Shown here: one piece after another, positions 1-10,946 of the stretch
Layout: each line of letters begins with the position of its first letter
Numbering within the stretch: the stretch's first letter is position 1
The notes under the pieces: model-generated
Told to the model about the DNA's origin: nothing
The model's database searches: none
Seen by the model: the letters and a program-made list of their open reading frames with translations, nothing else
Assembly: GCA_022414725.1 (NCBI GenBank)
Contig: CM039467.1
Location: 16,629,966 to 16,693,965 of the forward strand
Source: Microglena sp. YARC
Lineage: Eukaryota > Chlorophyta > Chlorophyceae > Chlamydomonadales > Chlamydomonadaceae
Direction: 5' to 3'
DNA: 64,000 bases
Translations under genes and position numbers: made by a program

Positions 1-510
1 GAGAATACCGAAGATCTCTCGAGCAGGGGAGCTACAAGATCTGTATACCAGGTTGCGAAGACATCGTAACCACCCTTACCATCGTATGGAGCTCGTCGCA
101 TCGTGGAGGCTTTGGTTGAGGCAGGAGAACTGCGGATGTGACGAATCTGGCAAGGGAGCGGAGAAGTCTTGGGTAGGAGGAAATGGAGATCTTCTACAGG
201 AAGTAGTTGACGGGAAGTAGACAGGAAGGTAGTAGGGAGGGGGGGGGGGGGGGGGCGGGGGGCGGGAGATTTGGCTTGCGGGGCCGACGGGGGTAAGGAG
301 ATGATGGAAGGCTGTGAGAGGGGATGGAAGGGTGTGAGAGGGGAACTGATGGGTAGACGCAGTGGGGAGTTTTTTGTTGCAGTGGCAACGGGCTGGCGGT
401 CCAGCGGGGTCTTGGGTAGACTCGGGGGGGGGGGGGGGGGGGGGGGGGGCTGGTGTTCCAGCGGGGTGCCTAGCAATCAGAGAAGATTCTGCAACTGAGA
501 TCCTTTTCCT
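1..510. other. No gene recognised; two poly-G runs
   Basis: Purine-rich sequence on the + strand with poly-G tracts at about 240-256 and 427-449. Short open frames here are low-complexity Gly or Pro strings and show no recognisable protein. The region ends just before a possible minus-strand exon. Confidence 0.6.
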
Positions 511-723
511 TCAGTTGTTGCGGCGGCAACTGTAGAAGGCACTGCAGGTGCGCGGGAGCTCGGGATCTACGGACAGGGTAACAGGCTTGATGCGCTCAAG
601 TCTGTTGCAGTGGAACACGTTGCGGCGTTGATGAGCGATAACCTTTAGCTTTCCGGAGTAATATGTCTTGAGCACTCTCACAGGGAATGGACTAGGGCGT
701 GTGCTTACAATCGTGATAGCAAG
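511..723 (-). CDS. Possible terminal exon, unrecognised protein
   Basis: On the minus strand a frame stays open from a TGA at 724-726 to a TGA at 511-513, about 70 codons. The peptide is non-repetitive and mixed in composition, with stretches reading RVLKTYYSGKLKVIAHQ and NVFHCNRLERIKPV, which looks more like real coding sequence than the surroundings. It has no ATG, so it would have to be an internal or last exon. A weak acceptor (TTGTAAG) lies near its 5' side. No family was recognised, and a decayed transposon exon is an equally good explanation. Confidence 0.22.
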   Translation of the reverse strand, partial: LAITIVSTRPSPFPVRVLKTYYSGKLKVIAHQRRNVFHCNRLERIKPVTLSVDPELPRTCSAFYSCRRNN

Positions 724-1609
724 TCAAGCGACATGGCAGGTATAAGAAGGGAAAGGCGACAGTACCTTCGGGTACTGCCGCCGGTAGGTGCCGGCCCTAA
801 CGGGCGGAGGCACTGCTATGGAAGCTTCCAGGCAGAAGGCCTGGCGCCCCAAGACACTCTAGCTGGACCGGGAGAACCGGTCTATAACAGGAGGGGCCGG
901 AGTTTGTGCCATGCAGAAAATGTAACTTCAATTTAAAAGCCAAAACTCATTGCTATTCTAAACATATGGCTATAAAGCACTTACTTGCTGCAAGAAGTGA
1001 AACATGTGCGGCCAGAACGGCCAAGATCATTTGTATCCACACCACAAAAACACTTCATAGATCGTAGCTTGTACCTCGAACTTCAGAATTTGGCCTGAGA
1101 ATTCTTACATTTTGGCCTGAGAGTCGAGAACTCTGATAATTTCTGAGAATTCTGAGAATTTAAGGAATCTCGGGCCCGAAAAAGTGGAGGTAGGAACTAC
1201 GAACTACGAGACCCAAATCCAAATCATTCGCTGAATTGCTATAACATCCAATGTCTGCTGCAGATGCAATGCAACGGGACGTGGAAGGTGTTGCATGCAA
1301 TTCCCTTGGCACAATTTGTGTTTGTTTTACATTCCTGCCGGTGAAGGCGTAGCCAAATAGGCTAAATACTGATACACACAATGCTGATAGCCATCCATCC
1401 ATCCGCCTAGGGGTACCGTGCGGTATCAAGCTGGTAAATGCGTTTCAGACTGCTGGTCTGTCTGGTGTTAATGCATCTTAGAGGGCACTGCACCCTAGGC
1501 AATTTTGAAGGGTGGAATAATGCCCTCAGACAATAAGAAGGGAAGGCGGCGCATACGATATCTATCTGAGCGAGATACTGATAGAAGAATTAACTATTGT
1601 TTGATTAAA
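724..1609. other. No gene recognised
   Basis: Mixed sequence with a short repeat-A fragment in reverse orientation near 1340-1370 (GTAGCCAAATAGGCTAA). The small GC-rich hairpin around 765-810 (ccttcgggtactgccgccgg) shows nothing gene-like. Confidence 0.5.
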
Positions 1610-2660
1610 TTCATCCCTACTTGCGCAACGTCCAGATCTAGGGCCGTAACATTCCTAACTCCTTGCTACTCAGCTAACGAGTTACAGATCGTAGCAATCC
1701 ACTCAGCCAAGATGATCCAAAGTTCAATTCCGAGATTAAAGTGCTAATGTTACAATGAGGGGAAGACCGTGAAAACAATTGAACAGTCTGGTGGTACTTA
1801 GCAGTACATCGGCGACGCTGCCCCATGATAGGGCAGTGTTGTCGAGGGCTGCAAGCTAAGCAGTCCTGCAAACCAGATGGCAGGACTTGGGAGGGCACAG
1901 CACTAGGGCAATGCCGGGCGGTGCCGGTACGTAGCCCTAGCTGGCCTGGGTCAACGGACTTGGCAGTAAGTTACTGCTGCGGTGCTGCCAGTCGTAGAAC
2001 TAAGGGCAGGACGGAACCAAAAGGTGATAGAAAGTGAAAACAAGGTGGTACTGGCAGTACATCGGCGAGCTGCCCAGTATAGCAGTGGAGTCGAGGGTCG
2101 CCTGGGTACCTTAGAAAACCAGGACTCTACAGTGGTACTTGGCAGTATATCGGCGAGCTGCCCGATAGAGCAGTGTTGTCGAGGGCAACCAAGATACCCC
2201 CGGCGAATTCCGAGATTATTGTTAGTCGTGGAATAGATACAGCGAGAGGAGGGAGGAAACAATGAGGTACGTGGCAACAAGGAGGTACATGGCAATACAT
2301 CGGCGAGCTGCCCGATGGAGCAGTGGGGTCGAGAATTACCGGGTACCTTAGGGGAGCAGGGGTAGAACATATATGGCAGTAAGATTATTGTTAGTTTACA
2401 CACAGGTACAAACTTTGCCACAGCAGTATTTTGACAGCTACGGACCTTTCAGGTTTTGACTACTATTTAGACAGCTACGGACCACTTTCAAATACCGAGA
2501 GAGACACTCTTCAGGCATTGCTTGTAAAAACAAAATCTCGGAAGTGAACCTTGTATCATCTTGGCTGAGTGGATTGTTTCAATCTGTAACTCGTTAGGTA
2601 AGTAGCAATGAATTAGGAATGGTACGGCCCTTGGTCGGGACTGTGCGCAAGTAGGGGAAA
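1610..2660. repeat. Fold-back element: ~120 bp inverted arms around a 4-copy repeat
   Basis: The arm at about 1613-1738 and the reverse complement of about 2535-2660 match at roughly 80% by eye (shared block ACTCAGCCAAGATGAT). Between them are four degenerate copies of a motif centred on ACATCGGCGAGCTGCCC at about 1800, 2055, 2145 and 2295. Both arms, read outward-in, give similar peptides sharing NELQI and IHSAKMIQ, which may be a relic of a coding exon. The element is unclassified. Confidence 0.6.
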
Positions 2661-3504
2661 AAACAGATAGGTAGTTGCCGAGTTCGCACTTGAGTTGTTC
2701 AACCCGTTGCGCTTCACGTCTCGAAGGCTCAAGCGCAGATTTGAGAGCGATATTGAAAATAGTCGCGTCGCAAAACGCAGATTTTGTAGGACCCTTGAAC
2801 AACCCGGTGGCAAAAGCCAAACGACAACAGGATTGGCTGATAATTTCCCCCTGTAGAGTCACCTACAGAACAGAAGGCAGTCTGGCAATTGACAAGAAGA
2901 AAGTCTGGTAAGTGGAACATTGGCTGAGAAGATTCCCCTGTAGAGTCCCCTGTAGAGTCACCAACAGAACAGAAGACAGTCTGGTAAGTGGCTCTAGACA
3001 GATAGACGAACCGGATTTCTGCTTAATGGTTGAAGACTTTTTTAGATAATGCTGAGGTAAAAAAAATGTGAAAGGTATTTCAACCCAGGAGGTGGGTCTC
3101 ACAACACAAACCAGCTGCACCGAGGATTCAGTTCGAATAGTGTTGCCATGCCACGAACAGGATTGAATGCTTTCTGTCCGCCACTATTTTGCTGAAAATA
3201 CGAAGCAAGAAATTAATTGAAATTGCATCGCGTATCTGCGTCCACTTTCCATTCAATCCTCTTGCTTGCCATCAGTATCTCACGTCACGTCGAGGCACAG
3301 CACCGAAAATTAAGTAAGTAGGACGCGAGAAGACCCCGACGAATAACGGTACGTCAGAAACAATGCGGTGGTCAATCCCTCGACTGTCCCGCCGATCACA
3401 TCGACAAGATCCTCGAGTCTAGGGCTTGCGCTCGGAGACCCACCATTTAAGGAGAAAATACTTTTTCTAAAAAGAAAATCCCTCACTGGTGTATAACCCC
3501 TGGT
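2661..3504. other. No gene; duplicated donor-like segment and a repeat-C copy
   Basis: A segment with CCTGTAGAGTCACC and ending in GTCTGGTAAGTGG occurs twice at about 2848-2912 and 2938-2992; each copy ends in a good GTAAGTGG donor-like string. A repeat-C copy (GGTGGGTCTC...CACCGAGGATTCAGTTCGAA) lies at about 3070-3155. No protein was recognised. Confidence 0.5.
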
Positions 3505-3735
3505 ATGAAGCTCCTTCCAGGGATTTTTCGCTATATGTAGCGATCGCTACTTTTGACCCCGTTATGGCACAAATTTATGGCACAAATTATCGCTATAAAA
3601 ATATGTTTTTGCCCTAAATGGCCCTGAAAAACTAAACAAGCTACTTCAGCTTTAAAACGCTGTCCCTCGAGGAGCCCTAGAACCACAAAGCCATAAAAAC
3701 CCATTTTAAGATTTGAAAAAACAACTGGCCCCTTC
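3505..3735. repeat. Dispersed repeat H
   Basis: This family recurs in the window near 8243-8420, 13350-13460, 46195-46375 and 47873-48100. Shared marks in order are TAGCGATCGCTACTTTTGACCCC, ATCGCTATAAA, CTAAATGGCCCT, GCTGTCCCTGGAGGAG and AAAACCCACTTT. It is about 200-230 bp with no open reading frame, so it is a non-autonomous transposable element or SINE of unknown origin. Confidence 0.8.
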
Positions 3736-4123
3736 CTTTGCTTCATTGCCTGTACCCTATGATTTTGAGGATGCTTGGACCCCCTTCCCCCCCACCCCTT
3801 CTCCCCCGAGGGCTATTATTTTCAGCTACAAGCAGTAGCCTCTGGGCAGCTCCTTGGGCCAGCCACTGAATTGAGTCAAGGCCCTGCAACACACTGCCCC
3901 CCAACCTAGGTCCCTAGCAACACACACCTGCCCATGCTCCTGTCCTAACACCCCCCCCCACCCCACCCCACCCCACCCCGCCCTAGCACCCCACCCCACC
4001 CCACCCCACCCCCCACACACACACCACCCCACCCCCATTCCATCTAACTATCCCAGCCTCATCACATGACTGACACCACCACAAATTCATCTCCCTCTGC
4101 CCAAGAAACAGTACGACACAATC
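3736..4123 (+). promoter_or_regulatory. C-rich upstream region of the four-helix membrane protein gene
   Basis: It begins with a repeat-B fragment (3823-3860), followed by a strongly strand-asymmetric CCCCACC tract at 3948-4037 and a short A/C-rich leader up to the start codon. No TATA box was identified. The promoter role is inferred from position only. Confidence 0.3.
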
Positions 4124-4951
4124 ATGGGTCTTCACTTCGATTGCCGTGAAGGAGGCGGATGCCAACGCAAGGTTGCCGTTGGGGCGCTCATTCTTTCCTT
4201 GGCTGCATGGTGCTTGCAGCTGAGCGGTGTGGCCAGCCTCCAGGCTGCGTGTCATGAAAACTTTAACATGGAGGATAACGACCTGACTCTCATTGGGGAA
4301 TTCCTGGAGGTAGCCAAGGCGAACGGCGTCAGGTATGACAAGGCCTTGGCTGACATTGCAAAGCTACCGGCTGCAATGCAAACTGCAGGAATGGCCATGC
4401 TGGACAAGGAAACCCAAGCCACCATGATAACCGACTATCCCAACCTGCTGCGGTCCATGGCGACCCTGGCGCACCGCTCTGCCGCAGGTGTCTTCACCCT
4501 CACTCCAGATCAGAATTGCAACGATTACTACCGCTACCAGTGGCTCAACGTCTTCTTCCAGCTCGTAATGTTGGTGGTAGCTTTTGCTTCCCTCTTCACG
4601 GGCATCCTGCACGTGGCGCGCGTGGCCATCTGCTGCTTCCTGTCTATCGCCACCATGTTATCCCTGGAGAACGTCCACACCTTCTTCTACCTTAAGAACT
4701 ACTATGCCCCAGAGCCTTCCCTCACCCGCGGAAGGGTATTCCTTGTCGGCTGCATTATCACCGTGATTGCAAATGTCATCCTGACCATCGTTCTCGGGGT
4801 CCATAATGAGATGGCCCCAATGCGGGACGAGCCCTACCCCTTCCCTATTGCGCCTATGAAGGTAGCTGATGCACCCAAGGATGGTGAGGTGTCCAACGAC
4901 TCTTCTTCCTGTGATAGGGACACTGCCCCAAATTCTACCCTCCCTGTCTAA
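4124..4951 (+). CDS. Four-helix membrane protein, unknown function
   Basis: A single uninterrupted 275-codon frame starting at an ATG in a reasonable context (AATCATGG). Four hydrophobic segments are visible at about residues 17-38, 141-162, 166-188 and 205-226. A long loop of about 100 residues separates the first and second; it begins and ends with cysteines (C43, C132) and is probably lumenal or extracellular. The third helix ends in the distinctive string LENVHTFFYLKNYY. The tail after residue 227 is hydrophilic and Ser/Asp rich. No family is recognised; I would expect homologues in other algae. It has no introns, unlike the other five genes here. The last ~31 codons are duplicated three more times directly downstream, so the C-terminus lies inside a tandem array. 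Confidence 0.85.
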   Translation: MGLHFDCREGGGCQRKVAVGALILSLAAWCLQLSGVASLQAACHENFNMEDNDLTLIGEFLEVAKANGVRYDKALADIAKLPAAMQTAGMAMLDKETQATMITDYPNLLRSMATLAHRSAAGVFTLTPDQNCNDYYRYQWLNVFFQLVMLVVAFASLFTGILHVARVAICCFLSIATMLSLENVHTFFYLKNYYAPEPSLTRGRVFLVGCIITVIANVILTIVLGVHNEMAPMRDEPYPFPIAPMKVADAPKDGEVSNDSSSCDRDTAPNSTLPV

Positions 4952-4984
4952 GCTTAAGACGCATGATCCCCCTTGATGTCCAAT

Positions 4985-5336
4985 TGTCCATGAAAGCAGC
5001 TGATGCTCCCAAGGATGGCAAGAGTTCCAGAGACTCTTCTTCATGTGATAGGGACACTGCCCCAAATTCTACCCTCCCTGTCTAAGCTGAAGATGCATGA
5101 TCCCCCTTCATGTCCATGAAGGTAGCTGATGCTCCCAAGGATGGCAAGAGGTCCAGAAACTCTTCTTCATGTGATAGGGACACTGCCCCAAATTCTACCC
5201 TCCCTGTCTAAGCTGAAGATGCATGATCCCCCTTGATGTCCATGAAAGCAGCTGATGCTTGCAAGGATGGCGAGAGGTCCAACGAAATTCTACCCTCCCT
5301 GTCTAAGCTGAAGATGCATGAGCCCCCTTGATGCAG
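4985..5336 (+). pseudogene. Three tandem copies of the C-terminal coding end of the 4124 gene
   Basis: After the TAA at 4949-4951 the segment encoding residues ~245-275 plus its stop and 3' flank recurs starting near 4991, 5116 and 5240. Period is about 125-135 bp. The first two copies keep the ATGAAxGxAGCTGATGC start and the CCTCCCTGTCTAAGC stop context; the third has lost an internal block. More decayed ends (CCCTCCCTGTCTAA-like) appear near 5660 and 5735. They have no upstream gene body and are not independent genes. Confidence 0.9.
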
Positions 5337-5756
5337 TTGATGCTGCTGATAAGCTGTTGCTTGAACATGTATGTCACGTGAAGGCTTGCAATTGCTGTGC
5401 TGCATTTTGACCCCGAAGGTATAAAGTCCTGGTTAGAAACCAGCGCTTGAAACCAATGGGGCCAGGGTACTTCAGGAGGACCTCCAGATATGCTGCCTGA
5501 GACGCATCCAATTGCATAGCCTGCGTCCTGCGACGGTCCCTTCCTCTGGTCAACGGACCCCCCCAAATTGCATCCTGCAACGCAACAGAACCTTCGACGA
5601 TGCGTCTGGAACGGAGGACGCAGCGTCCTGAACAACCCTGCTTGACGCTGCACAGAAGTTTGCCCTCCCTGTCTAATCTGAAGATTAGGGACACTGTAGC
5701 AACTAGGGCTTGGAACCGATTGGACACTGCACAGAAGTATGCCCTCCCTATTTTCC
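5337..5756. repeat. Dispersed repeat E copy
   Basis: Contains GCGTCCTGCGACG, a GCAACGAACC-like block and GGAACGGAGGACGCAGCGTCC. These are shared with 34460-34650 and, in shorter form, 35640-35755, 37220-37400 and 44210-44460. It has no open reading frame. Confidence 0.6.
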
Positions 5757-6535
5757 ACCAAAATGTGTTTTGATGATGGACACGTGGATAAGTTGATTGT
5801 TGTTTTCTGCTCTTCTTGCTCCTAGTACCGGTCTAGGCATGCCGGGATGAAAATTTGAGATATGTTGGGTAAAAGATCTGTGGAATCTGGTGGAATTTGT
5901 ATAAATGTGTCTAGATCGTGGATACTTCAACATGTTGATTGTGTCCTAGCATAGTTCTGTTTACTGCTCTCCTTGCTCCAAGTTCCGGTATATGCCTGCC
6001 GGGATGAAAATTTGAGGTATGCTGGGTCTAATTTAATTAAATTAATCTAATTTAATTAAATTTATTTAATTTAAGGTCTGTGGAATCTGGTGGAATGTGT
6101 ATACATGTGTCTAGATCGTGGATACTTCAGCATGGTGATTTTTTTCTAGCATACTTTGGTTTTTTGCTCTCCTTGCTTCTAGTACCGGTATATGCAAGCC
6201 GGGATAAAAATATAAGATATGTTGGTTTAAATGTCTGTGGAATGTGTATAAATGTTATCAGGTGATGGACACCTTAACAAGTTCATCGTATCCCAGCATC
6301 CCTCTGTTGTTCTTTAAGGGTCTGTTGAATATGTTCTGGTGATGGATAAAGTAACAAGTTGATAAGTGTCCTAGCTGCCCACTTTTGGTGATGGATAAAG
6401 TAACACGTTGATAGTGTCCTAGCTGCCCACTTTTGGTGATGGATAAAGTAACACGTTGATAGTGTCCTAGCTGCCCACTTTTGGTGATGGATAAAGTAAC
6501 AAGTTGATAGTGTCCTAGCTGCCCACTTTTGGTTA
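5757..6535. repeat. Two adjoining tandem arrays (~180 bp x3, ~48 bp x4)
   Basis: About 5757-6300 holds three diverged units of about 180 bp, recognised by GCCGGGATGAAAATTTGAG and GTCTAGATCGTGGATACTTC. An AATTTAATTAAA tract separates units two and three. About 6336-6535 holds four near-identical 48-bp units (TGGTGATGGATAAAGTAACA...TCCTAGCTGCCCAC). There is no coding signal. Confidence 0.8.
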
Positions 6536-6544
6536 GTAGTGACT

Positions 6545-6720
6545 GGTAGTGAAAGGATTTTCACCCCAGGTGGTGGGTCTCCCGACACAAACCAGCGACA
6601 CCGAGGATTCAGTTCGAATGGCGTTGCCGCTCCAAGAAAAGAGTAGGCGCGCTTCGGGGTCGCAGGGAGATATTGACCCTTGACCAAACGAACATTCAAC
6701 ACTACCCCTATTGACCACGG
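6545..6720. repeat. Dispersed repeat C copy
   Basis: Contains TTCACCCCAGGTGGTGGGTC, a GACACAAACCAGCGACACCG-like block and ATTCAGTTCGAATGGCGTTG. The family also occurs at about 3070, 36345 (reverse), 40200 and 40480. The AGTTCGAATGG string resembles a pol III B box, so a tRNA-related SINE is possible. Confidence 0.65.
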
Positions 6721-7199
6721 CAGATGAAGCCGTGACGTATAGCAGGATTTGAGATTTTAGTGCAAGTTGTTGATGGAAGGCTTGTCTTGATCCTACTTGG
6801 CAATCACTGGCTGGATTTGCAAAAATACAATGTTAGGATTGTAACAGGTAATGTTGTATGTCTGCAACATTCCAGGGGTAGGCCAAACAGGCTAAAGTGA
6901 CTTGTCCAACCGTGATAGGAAGGGCTAAAAAGAAAAAGCATTGATGAACTGAACCTTAAACAATCGTTTTACCGACGGCGGCCCTGCACTGTTTCTTTTT
7001 TGGGCTACGCATGGTAGCTTCCGGCCAGCTCCACTATCCAGCCACTGGGCCAAGCCCCAAGCTTGCAGCTACATTGGCATGCCTTTCATGTCGGCTTTCA
7101 GATGCACTAGCTAGCACCAGTTTTGGCCAAAGGACACGGAATATGAGCTGAATAGAAGCTGCTACGCATAGCCCCCAAAAGAAACAATGCGGCCCTGAG
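6721..7199. repeat. Repeat A (reverse) followed by a repeat-B MITE
   Basis: A reverse copy of SINE-like repeat A lies at about 6868-6955. A complete repeat-B element lies at about 6998-7183, bounded by GGGCTACGCATGGTAGCTTC and its inverse GAAGCTGCTACGCATAGCCC. Its size of about 180 bp with terminal inverted repeats and no frame is MITE-like. Confidence 0.7.
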
Positions 7200-7715
7200 C
7201 CCTGACTTCGTGCTGAGTGAGATGTTGAGGAAGCAATTGGCTGACCCTAGACTGTAATGCTGACTGTAATGCTGACTGTAATTTGCTTACTGGATGATGA
7301 GGAAGCAATTGGCTGACCCTAGACTGTAATGCTGACTGTAATTTGCTTACTGGATGTTGAGGAAGCAATTGGCTGACCCTTGACTGTAATGCACACTTGC
7401 TTACCCCTGAAGTAACTCCTTGAAATCTAGAGGTGGTCTTGTTCGTTTTAGGTTGGGCCAGTCCCCAAAACCAAAGAGGCCACCCCTAGACTGTAACACA
7501 CATTCGTATACCTCAATTAACTACTCCTGTAAGTCTAGAGGTGGTCTTGCTTGTTTGATCTTGGGCCAGTCCCCTTAGCCAAAGAGTGAGGCCACCCCTA
7601 GACTGTAACACACATTTGCTTATTCCTCAATTAACTACTCCTGTAAATCTTGAGGTGGTCTTGCTTGTTTGATCTTGGGCTAGTCCCTTTAGCCAAAGAG
7701 GCTTCCCCTGGACTG
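7200..7715. repeat. Two short tandem arrays related to repeat A
   Basis: Three ~60-bp units with GAGGAAGCAATTGGCTGACC occupy about 7205-7385. Three ~115-bp units with GAGGTGGTCTTG and CCCTAGACTGTAACACACAT occupy about 7410-7715. The second set carries the GGGCCAGTCCCNTTAGCC core of repeat A. Confidence 0.75.
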
Positions 7716-7767
7716 TAACATACATACATACTAAATACATAGGTTTAGGAATAATGTCGTGGGGAGT

Positions 7768-8010
7768 GCATTGTACATGGTTTTGGTGTTGTACAACATC
7801 TTATGTAATGCGCTGTACAACATCGTATGTAATGCATTGTACAACATCTTATGTAATGCGCTGTACAACATCGTATGTAACGCGCTGTACAACATCGTAT
7901 GTAATGCATTGTACAACATCTTATGTAATGCACTGTACAACATCGTATGTAATGCGCTGTACAACATCGTATGTATTGCATTGTACAACATCTTATGTAA
8001 CACGTTGTAC
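7768..8010. repeat. 24-bp minisatellite
   Basis: About ten head-to-tail units of the type GTACAACATCKTATGTAATGC, with neighbours alternating between TTATG and GTATG variants (a 48-bp higher-order unit). It has no spacers and no coding role. Confidence 0.9.
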
Positions 8011-8242
8011 ATACACAAGTTGTCCTGGTCCTGCTCCTGCTCCTTTCAAACACTGTTTTGCCTTGGACAATGTCTGGCCTTAGACTAAGCAGTTCAATAA
8101 TAAGCCAAGCCAGCCCTGCATATAAGTATATTGTATATGGTCACAGACCTATTTATCATGTAGATGTCCCACCTCCGGTGAAACACATGATGTCGGATGC
8201 ACCCTCAGCTGGGACCCCCCCACACCACCCCCACCACCCCTT

Positions 8243-8420
8243 GCTTTATATAGTGATGGTTACTCGTAACCCCGTTTTTGCCCGAATTCGCGCTATAAAA
8301 AAGAGAAAAAAACGTTTTGGCTCTAAATGGCCCTTAAAAGCTGTACAGCACTGTCCCTGGAGGAGGCCTAAATCCATGAAGCTCGAAAAAACCACTTTCA
8401 TATTTAAACAAAAATCCTTG
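8243..8420. repeat. Dispersed repeat H
   Basis: Diverged copy of the family described at 3505: GATGGTTACTCGTAACCCCG, a CGCTATAAAA block, CTAAATGGCCCTTAAAAGC and CACTGTCCCTGGAGGAGG are present in the family order. Confidence 0.75.
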
Positions 8421-8839
8421 TCGCTCAGAGCGGCTTTACCCCGGCCCCAGTCAGTCCAAAAGATCCCTAGTCGGAAGCTGCAAATATTTCAACCAACGCA
8501 ATCGGAGATGGCGTGCTTCTGAAGCAGTACACTGCGTGCAAGGGGGTGTTTGTGAGTCGACGCAGAAGTAAAAGCACAGAAATATTGCGCTGTGTATAAG
8601 CCATCATACAAGTGCAAAACAGGTTATACACACCCTGGTGGAACACTGGATGCGCGGGTTTGCGAAATCTGAACCAATTAGTTTAACTTATCTAACTCTC
8701 CTGCCTCCCGCCTGGAGGGTGACACTTACTATGTCCGCCATGGTGACTTTCCCCAGCTGCGGCATACGGGAGGGTCCCCTTAACACAACGCCCCTCCAAT
8801 TTTTTTTTTTTAATCTAACTCTGGGCTAATTCCCTACCG
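8421..8839. other. No gene; fragment related to 15532-15640
   Basis: About 8710-8795 (GTGACTTTCCCCAGCTGCGG, then GGGAGGGTCCCCTTAACAC) is the reverse complement of a block at 15540-15625, so it is a dispersed repeat. The rest shows nothing recognisable. Confidence 0.5.
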
Positions 8840-10070
8840 TCACGGGGCAGGTGCACTTGAGCTACTCCCCTATCACAGAATATAATCACTCATGGTACAA
8901 CCTCATGAAAGGGTCTGTAATTCAGCTACTGCCTTGTCACAGTGACTATAATTCAGGTACTCCCCTTGCATAGGTCATATTAACTCTAGGCACTACCTCA
9001 TCAAAGGGTCTGCAATTCATTTACTGCAATGTCACCGGGTGTATAATTCAGCTACTCCCCTGCTGTCACGGGGCAGAGGCACTTCAGCCACTCCCCTGCT
9101 GTCACGGGGCAGAGGCACTTCAGCTACTCCCATGCTGTCACGGGGCAGAGGCACTTAAGCTACTCCCCTATCACTAGATGTATTCACTTCTGGCAATACC
9201 CTAACTGAGGGTCCGCAATGCAGCTACTGCCTTATCACAGGGTCTATAATTCAGCTACTCCCCTGCTGCCATTGGGCAGATGCGCTTCAGCTTCTCCCCT
9301 ATCACAGGATATACTAAATTCAGGTACTAACCTAATCAAACAGTCTGCAATTCAGCTACTGCCTTGTCACTGGGCGTAACTTCAGCTACTCCCCTATCAT
9401 TGGATATATTCACATCAGGCAATACCCTAACTGAGGGTATGCAATTCAGCTACTGCCTTCTCACAGGGTCTATAATTCAGCTACTCCCCCATCACATGAT
9501 GTATTCACTTCAGGTACAACTTCATCAAACGGTCTGCAATTCAGCTACTGCCTTGTCACTGGGCGTTACTTCAGCTACTCCCCTATCACTGGATATATTT
9601 ACTTCAGGCAATACTCTATCAAAGGGTCTGCAACTCAGCTAAGGCTGTGTTCTCACAGGGTCTATATTTAAGCTACTCCCCTATCACGTGATATATTCAC
9701 TTCAGGTACAACATCATCAAAGGGTCTGCAACTCAGATACTGCCTAGTCACAGGGTGCAACTTCAGAGACTCCCCTATCACAGGATACGGTATATTCACT
9801 TGAGATACTTCCTCATCAAAGGGTCTGCAACTCAGATACTGCCTTGACACGGGGCGTAACTTCAGCTGCTCCCTTATCACAGGATATTTTCACTTAAATC
9901 ACTATTCTATCAGAGGTTATGAAGTTCAACTACTGCCTTGTTACAGGGTCCCATTCAGTGATTCAGCTACTGCCTTGCAGGGAAGGCTAATTTCAGATAA
10001 AACCTTATCAAAGGGTCGGCATTTCAATTTTTCAGCTACTTTCCTGCTGTTAGGGGGGCATAAGCACTTC
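8840..10070. repeat. Degenerate array with core TTCAGCTACTCCCCTATCAC
   Basis: More than 15 imperfect units of about 60-90 bp mix the cores TTCAGCTACTCCCCTATCACAGG and GGGTCTGCAATTCAGCTACTGCC. The array at 20800-22065 uses an obviously related core. Each unit contains a pyrimidine stretch followed by ACAGG, resembling an intron 3' end. By analogy with the arrays identified below this may be a decayed exon-edge array, but no parent exon was found. Confidence 0.75.
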
Positions 10071-10946
10071 AGCACGGTTGTCATCCTCCTGGCATGGAGC
10101 CAGGGTATCAAGCCGTACGGAGTGAATAACTGAATACCGGTAGAATGTATTAATATATGGGTTGTTCAGCACATCATCATAGGGGCTTCAACTTCCTGTT
10201 TGCGATAGCGACAAAGTCACACAGTGTGCCACTGTAGATAGCTGATTCAGATGTCTATATGCCCACATTGCGTGATTATATCCCTATCGCTGACACTACC
10301 CTGGTGAAGTGGTGAATATTTTGTGAAATACAATCAAAAATATCATGAAAGATAGAGGATAAATAGGATAGCCACCCGATGACCTGAGTAACCACGGGTA
10401 CTTCAAAATCGGCTGTTCATGAGCCACACCTGCATTGCACAAGCGAAATCTACGTCGGCCAACAAATTGACCTTCCCATATCTGCATTTGAGACGTAAAC
10501 CGTAACGTTTTTAAAAACCTTGCCTAGAACTACCTACTGGAACTACCTACTAGACCTGGCTTTCTGATATCTACAACTACATCACCGCTATTACATGTTC
10601 TATCAATATCAGCCTGCAGACGGCTCATCGTCCGTAGGTGGAGTAACCATGGGTAGTATATGTATTCTAGAAACTCCTGATTCGCATTAGGGTATTCCTC
10701 TGATTCACATGCATGTAGTCCCCGCCCCCCGCCCCAGTGTTGTCCGAGGACCACCGTCCGAGGACCCCCTGTATAGTCTCCTCAAGCCACGCCAACGTGG
10801 CTTATTACTCTCTTTCTCTCTGGTCCGATTCGAACAATCATACGGAATTCTACGTAATCCTTTGCCCATCGCTGCCGCATATACAACCATCTCGTACTTT
10901 CTGTAATCTTGATTCCTGCGTAGCTTCTTTTCCCATCTAGCTAGTG
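10071..10946. other. Upstream region of PRP3
   Basis: Contains a repeat-J copy at about 10605-10660 (TATCAGCCTGCAGACGGCTC...GGTGGAGTAACCATGGG). No other feature is recognised. The last ~150 bp, pyrimidine-rich and free of repeats, presumably include the promoter and 5' leader of PRP3. Confidence 0.4.

Noticed and set aside
3826..4255. Gly/Trp-rich minus-strand frames before the 4124 gene
   Set aside because: Translations of the CCCCACC tract.
7768..8010. CRISPR-like short repeat array
   Set aside because: Head-to-tail 24-bp units without unique spacers, in a eukaryotic genome; an ordinary minisatellite.
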